DNA of 64,000 nt, taken from contig NC_013525.1 in assembly GCF_000025005.1 (NCBI RefSeq), positions 682,001 to 746,000 on the forward strand, written 5' to 3'. The first letter of the stretch is position 1. Every line of letters begins with the position of its first letter. Shown in pieces: positions 1 through 6,928 of this stretch. A program made the position numbers and the translations under genes. The DNA comes from Thermobaculum terrenum ATCC BAA-798 (GTDB taxonomy: Bacteria > Chloroflexota > Chloroflexia > Thermobaculales > Thermobaculaceae). The notes below the pieces were generated by a model. The model ran no database searches and was not told the DNA's origin. It was given only the letters and a program-made list of their open reading frames with translations.

Positions 1-402
1 GGCACCCTGCATGGTACGGGCACTGAGGATTACTTCTGTACTTCCTGGTCTCCAGCCGAGGAATATCAGCATCCCTATTTCGGTTATGCGCACGTCGATC
101 ACAGCTTCGGGTGGTTGGGCAGGGCCCATGCATATAGATTCCATATAGAGGACCCTATTCACTTCCAGGAGTCAATTAGGGCCTCTATAGAACATGGACA
201 CGCCAACAACCTAACTCTTGATATATGCACTGTTGCCTATTGGTATCAGACAGAGCCTCACAAGCCCTTCCCACAGCTACCTCCCAGCGAGGCTAGACAT
301 CCTATGCCCGCCATATCAGTTACAGATGTTCACAGGTGGAGACATGCGTGGAGACAGTCAATGGGAGGGGGTAAACTTTGGGGGAACGAGCGTCCAAGCT
401 AG
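1..402 (+). CDS. GH172/DUF2961 family protein, C-terminal part
   Basis: The reading frame is open from base 1, so the gene begins upstream of the window and about 133 residues are visible. It starts with GTGTEDYF, the hallmark motif of DUF2961, now glycoside hydrolase family 172, and continues with the family's HSFGWLGRAHAYRFHIEDPI-type strand and a WYQTE stretch. Characterised GH172 enzymes act on difructose anhydride or arabinofuranosides; the substrate here cannot be told. The last 40 or so residues, after the WYQTE strand, are low in recognisable motifs. No neighbour indicates a pathway, because the adjacent genes are on the other strand. An ATG at 115 is internal, not the true start. Confidence 0.85.
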   Translation, partial: GTLHGTGTEDYFCTSWSPAEEYQHPYFGYAHVDHSFGWLGRAHAYRFHIEDPIHFQESIRASIEHGHANNLTLDICTVAYWYQTEPHKPFPQLPPSEARHPMPAISVTDVHRWRHAWRQSMGGGKLWGNERPS

Positions 403-470
403 CTACTCATGATGCATCGACTATGTGCTAACCCTGGCTGGTAAGCATGATAATTACTGTTAGGAGTATC

Positions 471-521
471 AAGGTAGGAGCAGCCTGTACGAGGATATGG
501 CCTAAGTGCTGCTCCTACCTT
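471..521. repeat. 14-bp inverted repeat between convergent genes
   Basis: AAGGTAGGAGCAGC (471-484) and its exact reverse complement (508-521) flank a 23-base spacer. It lies between the end of the GH172 gene and the end of the opposing secreted-protein operon, so a bidirectional terminator is the simplest reading. There is no clear T-run on either side and the loop is long. The rest of 403-666 shows no convincing gene. Confidence 0.5.
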
Positions 522-666
522 GCTTATGTTGCACACGTGGTGACGTTCATTCTCCTGAAAGTGAGCAAGTGCAGGGTTGTACATTTGGAAGTAGCATCCT
601 GATCCTTGCTCGTAGATCAGGGAGATAGGATGACGTAGAATGTTGTCTCTTAGTTGTTCTTACTAG

Positions 667-1212
667 TTATGGGTTAGCATCAGAGGACTCTATGTATCCT
701 ATCCTTAGTGTGTATCCGGTTTTGGCATCGATTATCATATGCATAACTCCCGGTACAGGGGTTGCATCTACCGCACCTATACTGTGATATGGCTTGAACT
801 TGCCTTTCATACGCAACACGTATACAGGGTGATCGTCTGGAGGGTCTGTAGGCTGAGGATGAAGACCTAGCAGCTTCAATGCTCCAGCAAACGTTGTTTC
901 CCTTACATCTACTAGTGAAGGACTAGGCTCCCCCATAGATTGTGCAGTCTTTTTAGCCCATTCTATTAGTGCTTCTTGGGTAGTAGCTTTGGCCACCTGG
1001 GTCGGATCAGGAGTGGGAGGTATCCACTCGGGGCTGCTGGTGGATGCTGGGGGTGTCCTTGTGGGCTCGGCTGTGAGCTCTATTGAAGCCCCTAGCTGAC
1101 CTGCCTGCTGTCTGGCGTCTTGAGTCCCTGAGGAAGTCACGATCGCGATGGCAGCTATCCCAGCCAGTACCAATGCTATTATCACTAACCCGTGCTCTGG
1201 CGTTCTTCCCAT
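667..1212 (-). CDS. membrane-anchored hypothetical protein, paralogue of its upstream neighbour
   Basis: A 181-residue protein. Residues about 7-27 form one hydrophobic segment, either an uncleaved signal or an anchor. A Thr/Pro/Ser-rich linker follows to about residue 75, then a compact C-terminal domain containing VYVLRMKGKFKP and MHMIIDAKTGYTLRIGY. That domain is clearly related to the one in the preceding gene (VYLVRMGGKFQP, MYVIVDVNTGQSIGYG), so the two arose by tandem duplication. GGAGG precedes the ATG at good spacing. The start lies 28 bases inside the upstream gene, which implies translational coupling. The domain is not one I recognise; an extracytoplasmic location is inferred. Confidence 0.75.
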   Translation of the reverse strand: MGRTPEHGLVIIALVLAGIAAIAIVTSSGTQDARQQAGQLGASIELTAEPTRTPPASTSSPEWIPPTPDPTQVAKATTQEALIEWAKKTAQSMGEPSPSLVDVRETTFAGALKLLGLHPQPTDPPDDHPVYVLRMKGKFKPYHSIGAVDATPVPGVMHMIIDAKTGYTLRIGYIESSDANP

Positions 1213-1844
1213 TTGAGCACCTCCGCATGCACCCTGTAGTAGATGAGTTGAGAACGTAGGAAGCCATATGGTGTTCTATAAGGTGTGGGAGTGGGATAGG
1301 GCTCAAGCCCCGTGAACCCGTACCCTATGCTCTGTCCAGTATTGACGTCTACGATGACGTACATTATCCCCCTGATCCTGGGGGGCAGTTTGCCTCCAGG
1401 AGCGCTGGTTGGCTGGAATTTTCCGCCCATCCGCACGAGGTACACGGGATAGGCTGCCAACGGCTGGGTGTGGTGCTCAGGAGGGAGCAGGCTCTCTAGG
1501 TTCATATCCTCGGGGGATTCTCCGATGAGGATAAGGGCCTGCCCTATTGTCGTCTGCTGCACATCCAGAAGCTCTGGGTCGGTCTCACCCATGAGCCAAG
1601 CCACATGTCGCGCACGCTCGACCAACTCTTCTCTGGAGGTCAGCTTCTCGACGACGGCAGTGGGAGGCAGCACATCCTGAGGCAGAGGAGTGGGTTGTTC
1701 TGCCGTGGGCAGGGTGGGCAGGACTGCCCGTAGCGAACCTGGAGATGGGTCCTGATCCTGCCGAGCCCAGGGGCTGAGCGTTGAGAGCAAGAGCATCCCC
1801 AAGATCGCGATGAGGATGGTGAAGGCTATTGCAGGGCTCTTCAT
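1185..1844 (-). CDS. membrane-anchored hypothetical protein, tandem paralogue
   Basis: A 219-residue protein with an N-terminal hydrophobic segment (about residues 7-25) followed by a Pro/Thr/Gln-rich linker and the same C-terminal domain as the next gene. Here the domain carries the inserts GGKLPPRIRG and a Tyr/Pro/Thr-rich run (YPTPTPYRTPYG) near the end. AAGGGG lies upstream of the ATG. It sits 16 bases after the interrupted gene 1861-2691 and overlaps the next gene by 28 bases, so the three form one operon of exported proteins. The helical stretch before the C-terminal domain (ERARHVAWLMGETDPELLDVQQTT) is also shared by both paralogues. Function unknown. Confidence 0.75.
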   Translation of the reverse strand: MKSPAIAFTILIAILGMLLLSTLSPWARQDQDPSPGSLRAVLPTLPTAEQPTPLPQDVLPPTAVVEKLTSREELVERARHVAWLMGETDPELLDVQQTTIGQALILIGESPEDMNLESLLPPEHHTQPLAAYPVYLVRMGGKFQPTSAPGGKLPPRIRGIMYVIVDVNTGQSIGYGFTGLEPYPTPTPYRTPYGFLRSQLIYYRVHAEVLKWEERQSTG

Positions 1845-1860
1845 TGATTTGACCCCTTAC

Positions 1861-2691
1861 CTAGCACCAGGTGGTGCGGTTCATGTGATAACAGGCCGAA
1901 TCACCACTCGGGTACAGGCCGATATGTGCTGGCGGCTCGTTCAGATTTGAGGGAATGCTAGGGTTCACTATCTGGTGAAGCTGGTTCTCATCATCTGTCC
2001 AGCACCAGCTATTGGTGTAGATAGGAGCAACATAGTTATAGTAAGAATCGCCATCGTTGCCATCATAGTACTTGCTCTCCAGTCCTAGATAGACACGATA
2101 GGCATTGGGTCTGTTGATGTGAGCCGTGTTCAAATGATAATTCGTACTATCGCCTTCGATCCTTAGCCCTATATCATAGCCGCCATCGGCATCTGCATTG
2201 GGGTTCCACTGGATCTTGTACCGATACATCGTGCCGTTGCTCTTGGGCAGAGGATAGGAAATGTACCACATCCTGAAAAATGGAGAGCTTCCTTCCTTTG
2301 CACTCCTTCCCCAATAGAAGTGATCATGGTGAGTGTAAGCGCTGTTTACATCATCCCAATCATAAGTCCGACCCAACTCGATCCAGTACAAGCCATCTGT
2401 GCCCTCTACGGAATCTGTAGCTAGCCACACCGCGCTATTGATGAAACTTAGCTGTTGATCTACGAAGTCGGCGAATAGAGGCTGCTCCTCGATCTAGGCT
2501 ATGACTCCCCTGCCAGGATCTCCAGACGCACCAATGCTCTTGGTCCATTGTGCGGTAATCCGTACCCTCGGATCCATCTCTGTATCCTGCCAGGTATCGC
2601 AGCCTGTGTGGGCGAGGGCCTTGTGTGCTCTTTGGGGCCATAAGACTAGGACACAGACGAGCACCAGAAGAAGCGGTAACTTGAGTTTCAT
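1861..2691 (-). pseudogene. secreted protein gene interrupted by an in-frame TAG
   Basis: The frame starts at an ATG at 2691 with AGGTGG upstream. It encodes a signal peptide (MKLKLPLLLVLVCVLVLWP), then about 65 residues ending in PGRGVIA, where TAG occurs at 2496-2494. The same frame stays open afterwards (IEEQPLFADFVDQQ) and runs to 1861, giving a 277-codon gene with one stop. The second part is rich in Tyr, Trp and Asn (DGLYWIELGRTYDW, YRYKIQWNP, YRVYLGLESKYY) with a Cys-containing end, typical of secreted beta-rich proteins, but matches no family I can name. A recent nonsense mutation, readthrough or a sequencing error are all possible. Confidence 0.65.
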
Positions 2692-3351
2692 ATGCACCAC
2701 CTCATTCACCCTAGCCCTGTGGGGTGATAGAGTAAGCATACACCTGTGCTTCCTGCCTGTCAATAGCTCTATGCAAATGAATTCAGCAAATGGTGGCGAG
2801 CTCAGGAAACGCAAGTGCCCAGCAAGTGCTTAGAGTGCTTTAGGCGTGTGGCAACATTTGGATTCGAAGTATTTGCGTGCGACCTCTCGGAGTTCTTAGA
2901 GCTTATCCTGAAATCGGGATAACGAACAAATGAGGGCGGTATACAGAAGTTGAGGAACCAAGTCGTTGGGTGAGCAAAGAGTTCTGGGCTATAGTGAGGG
3001 TACTGGTGCCACCTGATTTGCCCAATCCTAGGGACAGCAGGCTCCGGATGATAGTGGATAGGAAGGACTTCGAGGCGATAGTGTTGCACCAGGCAATGGG
3101 TGGACCATTCCAGGGCATAAAGCAGCAGGTATCGAGAAGCATGACACAAGGCAGAGCGTGATGATGTACGGGAAGTAATTTTGCTGGCTATGGCAATGAT
3201 GAGCGAATAGATGCAACCTTATGCACTAAAAGGTGAAGATATCGGCACCATATCCGAGAGCTTGGGAGAAAAGGGATCAAAAACTTACCTCACTTTAGTG
3301 CACCTAGATAGTATCTAGTTCACATCCGCTAAGGTAAGAGTTCAGGATAAT
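2692..3351. other. 660-base region without a convincing gene; possible transposase-like remnant
   Basis: No intact gene is seen. On the plus strand a frame open from 2934 to 3161 reads coherently (EFWAIVRVLVPPDLP, MIVDRKDFEAIVLHQAM). Its layout is reminiscent of the N-terminal region of IS5-type transposases, where a W-x-LLPP segment is followed by a RPR-D-R-lead helix. No catalytic core, terminal inverted repeats or target duplication can be found, so this is at best a decayed fragment. The remainder, including the stretch before the potassium transporter terminator side, shows nothing. Confidence 0.3.
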
Positions 3352-4026
3352 CTATAGGGATATCTGCAATTCATCCAGTCGGCTTTCGCGACATATTATG
3401 GCAATGGTATCTCCCTCTGCGAGTACCTCTTCTGGTCCAGGAGTAGTGACGATCTCATCCGTCCGAATAATCACCAACACTGCAAATAAGGGATCGTGTA
3501 TGCTCTTATAGAGCTGACTAAGTCTTTTACCTGTCCACTCCTTGGGTACCTGCAGCTTATATATTCCCGCATCTTCTCCCATGGAGATGTATTCTCCTAC
3601 TCCAGGTACGCGGAGCTGATGTGCCAATTCTACGCCTAGCTGTACTTCTGGATATATCACGTGATGAGCACCTACTTTTCGCAGGATAACTCCATGTAGG
3701 TCAGTGGAAGCTCTTGCAACTACATATTTTGTGCCTGCTTCCACCAGCATGGCGGTGATTAGAATGCTTGCTTCTATATTCTCCCCTATAGCTACGACAG
3801 CTACATCGGCCTCGCTAAGACCTAGCTCGGATATCGTTCTTTCATCCAGGCTTTCTACCTGCACGGCGTGTGTTATTAGATCTCTCGCCTCCTGTATCCT
3901 GTTTTCGTCTTGATCAATGCCAAGCACATCATGTCCCCAGTCAGTTAAAGTCTTGGCTAAGGTTAGACCGAACCTGCCAAGCCCTATAACCACGAATTGT
4001 CTGGATGCCCTATCTCCTTTTGGCAC
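3352..4026 (-). CDS. ktrA: Ktr/Trk potassium uptake regulatory subunit (RCK domain)
   Basis: A 224-residue cytoplasmic gating subunit for a Ktr/Trk potassium channel. Residues about 10-130 form the RCK_N Rossmann domain with the nucleotide motif VIGLGRFG and the acidic GIDQDE that contacts the ribose. Residues about 140-222 form RCK_C (TrkA_C). In this family the RCK_N domain binds ATP/ADP or NAD(H), and in some bacteria RCK_C binds cyclic di-AMP. It starts 12 bases after the membrane subunit gene in the same operon. The length fits single-RCK KtrA rather than the double-length TrkA of enterobacteria. Confidence 0.9.
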   Translation of the reverse strand: MPKGDRASRQFVVIGLGRFGLTLAKTLTDWGHDVLGIDQDENRIQEARDLITHAVQVESLDERTISELGLSEADVAVVAIGENIEASILITAMLVEAGTKYVVARASTDLHGVILRKVGAHHVIYPEVQLGVELAHQLRVPGVGEYISMGEDAGIYKLQVPKEWTGKRLSQLYKSIHDPLFAVLVIIRTDEIVTTPGPEEVLAEGDTIAIICRESRLDELQISL

Positions 4027-4038
4027 TCTAACCCTCCG

Positions 4039-5292
4039 TTATCCTATTCGCACCGACTCAATCGGGAATCTGTACTTGCTTTGTGATCGATGAGACAATG
4101 ATGTCGCTAGGGTTACTGGGCCAAGCCTTCCTACAAACATCGTGATGATCAGTAAAATTTGGCTTGGAGCTGATAGCTCTGGAGTGATGCCCGTAGATAA
4201 TCCTACCGTACCGAATGCGGATGTAACCTCAAATAGTACTTTGATAAAGTCGTCTCTGAATCGTGCCCTCTCCAGCAGGCTGATGGTTAGCGCAATCGTA
4301 ACTATAAGCAAGACTCCCAGAAGTGCTACCGTCAGTGCCTGCCCTACTTGCTCTTGCGGAACTCTCCTTCTCATTAGTTCCGTATCCCTACGACCAAGTA
4401 TATTGCTCCAAGCAACTGCCAGGATAATCGCCATGGTAGTGATCTTGATTCCGCCTGCCATGGAACCTGGAGCACTACCTATGAACATAAGGCCGATTAC
4501 AAAAAACAGCGTACGGTCGTCAGAGAGTCCGAAGTTCCATGTTGTGAAACCGGCTGTGCGTGCTGCAGATGAGTGGAAAAATGAGTTGAGCAGCTGCTCC
4601 CCTAACGGTCTATTGCCAAGAGTGTTTGGGTTCTTGCTTTCGATCAGCATTATAAACACAGTACCTAGAATGAGTAATGTTGGTATGCCGATAACTATGA
4701 TCTTAGTGTCGAGCGTGAATTTCCTCCAACTCCTATGCCTCCACAAGTCCTCCGCTACCAGAAGGCTAGTGCCTCCAGCTATTATGAGCATTGCGATGGT
4801 TAGTAATACCAATGGATCGGACCTGTAACCTGCCAAGCTACGATAATCACCAAACAGATCAAAGCTGCCGTTGGTAAAAGCAGCCACCGAGTGGAATATG
4901 GACATCCATATGCCCCTGATCAAGCCAAACTCTGGAATAAATCTTATGAGGAGTAAAATCGCGCCTGCTAACTGCCCAACTAGCGCCAAGGTCACTGCCC
5001 TGGTAACGAAAGAGCTTTGTCCACCGAGGATAAGGGTAGTCCCAGTTTGCCTGACTATCTCTCTTTCCTGAAATCCCAGTCTACCCTTACCCAGAAGTAC
5101 CAGTGCTGTTGCCCCTACTACAAACCCTAAGCCTCCAACCTCCATCAACAGAAGTATTACTAACTGGCCAAACGGGGACCAATATGTGCCGGTATCAACC
5201 ACCACCAGGCCGGTCACACATACGGCTGATGTCGATGTAAATAGAGCTACTAGGGGGCTCGTCCAGCCATGATTTGAGCTTACCGGAAGCAT
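4039..5292 (-). CDS. ktrB: Ktr/Trk potassium uptake membrane subunit
   Basis: A TrkH/KtrB-type potassium translocating subunit, with four M1-P-M2 repeats forming the pore; the first filter region is recognisable at TSAVCVTGLVVVDTGTYW. The start given is the first standard codon, but it is internal. The frame remains open upstream to a TAA at 5448, and that extension encodes the family's first helix (LPAQRLVIGFLAVITLGT) leading directly into LLMLPVS. No ATG, GTG or TTG exists in the extension, so translation must begin at a rare codon, for example ATA at 5439 about 9 bases after AGGGAG, or the reading is disturbed. It is followed by ktrA after 12 bases. Confidence 0.88.
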   Translation of the reverse strand: MLPVSSNHGWTSPLVALFTSTSAVCVTGLVVVDTGTYWSPFGQLVILLLMEVGGLGFVVGATALVLLGKGRLGFQEREIVRQTGTTLILGGQSSFVTRAVTLALVGQLAGAILLLIRFIPEFGLIRGIWMSIFHSVAAFTNGSFDLFGDYRSLAGYRSDPLVLLTIAMLIIAGGTSLLVAEDLWRHRSWRKFTLDTKIIVIGIPTLLILGTVFIMLIESKNPNTLGNRPLGEQLLNSFFHSSAARTAGFTTWNFGLSDDRTLFFVIGLMFIGSAPGSMAGGIKITTMAIILAVAWSNILGRRDTELMRRRVPQEQVGQALTVALLGVLLIVTIALTISLLERARFRDDFIKVLFEVTSAFGTVGLSTGITPELSAPSQILLIITMFVGRLGPVTLATSLSHRSQSKYRFPIESVRIG

Positions 5293-5527
5293 TAATAGGA
5301 GGGTACCTAGGGTTATAACTGCTAGAAATCCTATTACCAGTCTCTGTGCTGGGAGCAGAGGCCGCTCCGTCAGGCTCTTATCATTCCCTGTAAGCAGCTT
5401 GATATGAGAAGATATAGTTCTGGCTCTCTTGACCCTTATGGGTAATTACTCCCTGAGGTATGAAGTTATAATCTAGGATAATTGTAAAGAGTTATATACT
5501 CAAGCTGCTGAGAATTAGGTACTCAAA

Positions 5528-6088
5528 GTGAATGAGTCTGAGAAAAGTAAGATCATATATACCATAGGACATTCCTCTCGGAGTCTTCAGGACTTCATAA
5601 GGCTCCTGCAAGTATACGAAGTGAGATTGCTGTGTGATGTGAGGGTGGCGCCGGGTTCAAGAAAGTTTCCTCAATATAATAAAGATCATCTGTCTAACGC
5701 CTTGCGAGAAGTAGGCATACAATACGTTCACTTACGGGATCTAGGCGGCTTTCGTAAACCGAGTGAAGCATCCCCCAATACTGGTTGGCTCAATGATTCG
5801 TTTCGAGGATATGCCGATTACATGATGACGGATCAGTTCAGGCAAGCTCTTGACTACCTAATAAGTATGGCAGAGGAATGGACTACGGCTATTATGTGTT
5901 CGGAAGCACTGTACTGGCGCTGCCACCGCAAGCTTATCTCAGATGCTCTAACTGTAAAAGGTTTCAAGGTGAGGCATATATTGAGTGAGGGAGACGCTCC
6001 TATGCATACTCTTACCGAATTTGCCCATGTGCAGGGTGATCTTCTTATATATGAGAAGGTCGAGCATCCGAAGTTACCTGGCTTGTAG
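5528..6088 (+). CDS. DUF488 family protein
   Basis: A 186-residue soluble protein with all the marks of DUF488: YTIGHSSRSL near the N-terminus, LLCDVRVAPGSRKFPQYN, LRDLGGFR and the C-terminal MCSEALYWRCHR block. The conserved Cys-Glu and Cys-His pairs suggest a catalytic or metal-binding site, but no biochemical role is established for the family. It is transcribed away from the ktr operon and has a 234-base upstream region shared with it. A single-gene unit; full family length. Confidence 0.88.
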   Translation: MNESEKSKIIYTIGHSSRSLQDFIRLLQVYEVRLLCDVRVAPGSRKFPQYNKDHLSNALREVGIQYVHLRDLGGFRKPSEASPNTGWLNDSFRGYADYMMTDQFRQALDYLISMAEEWTTAIMCSEALYWRCHRKLISDALTVKGFKVRHILSEGDAPMHTLTEFAHVQGDLLIYEKVEHPKLPGL

Positions 6089-6102
6089 GTTGGAGAGAAA
6101 CA

Positions 6103-6560
6103 TTACAAAGCTTTGCGATTAGCCTTGGCCTGAGCAAGTGGCTTAGCTGCTTTTTCCAACTTGGGTTGTAGGATTTTTCTTTCATCTGCTACTGATCTGT
6201 TGATTTGTTGTAACCTATGTATCCCCTGAATAAGATCTTGTTCCAGTTTTATTCGCTCTCTGTTAAGCTTACGGTCAATTTCGGACGCGATATCTGAATT
6301 AGCCTTTCTTTGGTACCTAAACTGCTTTTCTGCATCCTTTCAAAACCTTGGCCGAGCGTATGTGACACGCAGATATCACCTTGACACTGCAGCCTACTCC
6401 CATATGCTGCCCATGATGCAGAGGACATCCGCCAAGAGGTTGGACAGGCTGTTGTTTGCGGACAGTAGCTAGCAGAAGTGGCTTCCAAAGTGGTTCCCAC
6501 AGTCCTTACAGGAGGGGTTGCTTGCAGGGGCTGTGCTTGTAACTCCAGGTATTTTCTAGT
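6103..6560 (-). pseudogene. frameshifted coiled-coil gene remnant downstream of tRNA-His
   Basis: The last 80 codons (about 6342 to 6103) form a convincing charged coiled coil (KQFRYQRKANSDIASEID, KLNRERIKLEQDLIQGIH, ending AKANRKAL) but have no start codon and are preceded by TGA. The frame immediately upstream, open from near the tRNA (RKYLELQAQPLQATPPVRTV, then GTTLEATSAS), reaches the same point in the other phase. Adding one A at the GAAAGG run near 6342 joins them into a single frame of about 150 codons. I read this as a gene broken by a one-base deletion, possibly the decayed remains of something once inserted at the tRNA 3' end. The family is not recognised, and the upstream half reads less like coding sequence than the tail. 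Confidence 0.4.
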
Positions 6561-6569
6561 TTTTCTTGG

Positions 6570-6644
6570 GGTGGCTGATGGGACTCGAACCCACGACCTT
6601 CTGTTCCACAGACAGACGCTCTAACCAACTGAGCTACAGCCACC
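6570..6644 (-). tRNA. tRNA-His (anticodon GTG)
   Basis: On the minus strand a cloverleaf can be drawn: acceptor GGTGGCTG pairing with CAGCCACC, D-arm GCTC..GAGC, anticodon arm TCTGT-CTGTGGA-ACAGA with anticodon GTG, and T-arm GTGGG-TTCGAGT-CCCAT. The eighth acceptor pair (G at -1 opposite C73) is the feature specific to tRNA-His. CCA is not fully encoded; the genome continues CC. Confidence 0.96.
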
Positions 6645-6724
6645 AAATGCTCTAGAAAAGTCTAGCGTTAAGGATTTGGCTAAGTCAACTGCCATCCTAG
6701 TGAATCGATAACTTGAAACGCTCA

Positions 6725-6916
6725 CTAGGTAGATCTCCTGCTCCAGGACCAGTAGGCTATCACAGCTCCCACTATTGCCGTTATTATGCCCGCAAATATC
6801 CAGAATGTTTGCCCTGTCATGGGACTACTGCTTTGAATTATTCCAGCTCCTTGCAACGCCCATATAACGCCCGCTATAAGTAGGATTATTCCGAACACTG
6901 TGCCAGCTGTTCTCAT
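6725..6916 (-). CDS. small two-helix membrane protein
   Basis: A 63-residue protein with two transmembrane segments (about residues 5-25 and 36-57) separated by a short loop containing SPMTGQTFW and ending in a positive WSRRST tail, which suggests both termini face the cytoplasm. Small proteins of this pattern (short N-terminus, GxxWALQG at the end of helix 1, SGQTFWxxxG at helix 2) are widespread in Chloroflexota and Actinomycetota with no known function. It starts 12 bases after the dynamin stop on the same strand, so it is probably cotranscribed with the dynamin-like gene. Confidence 0.75.
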   Translation of the reverse strand: MRTAGTVFGIILLIAGVIWALQGAGIIQSSSPMTGQTFWIFAGIITAIVGAVIAYWSWSRRST

Positions 6917-6928
6917 ATGGCTATACCT

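Noticed and set aside
399-584. Minus-strand frame after the GH172 gene
   Set aside because: Covers the 14-bp inverted repeat and has no coding character.
2802-3149. Minus-strand frames in the left gap
   Set aside because: Rich in His, Tyr, Pro and Cys without pattern; the opposite strand shows a better, though weak, coding signal.
4142-4828. 228-codon plus-strand frame
   Set aside because: Shadow of the potassium channel gene on the other strand.
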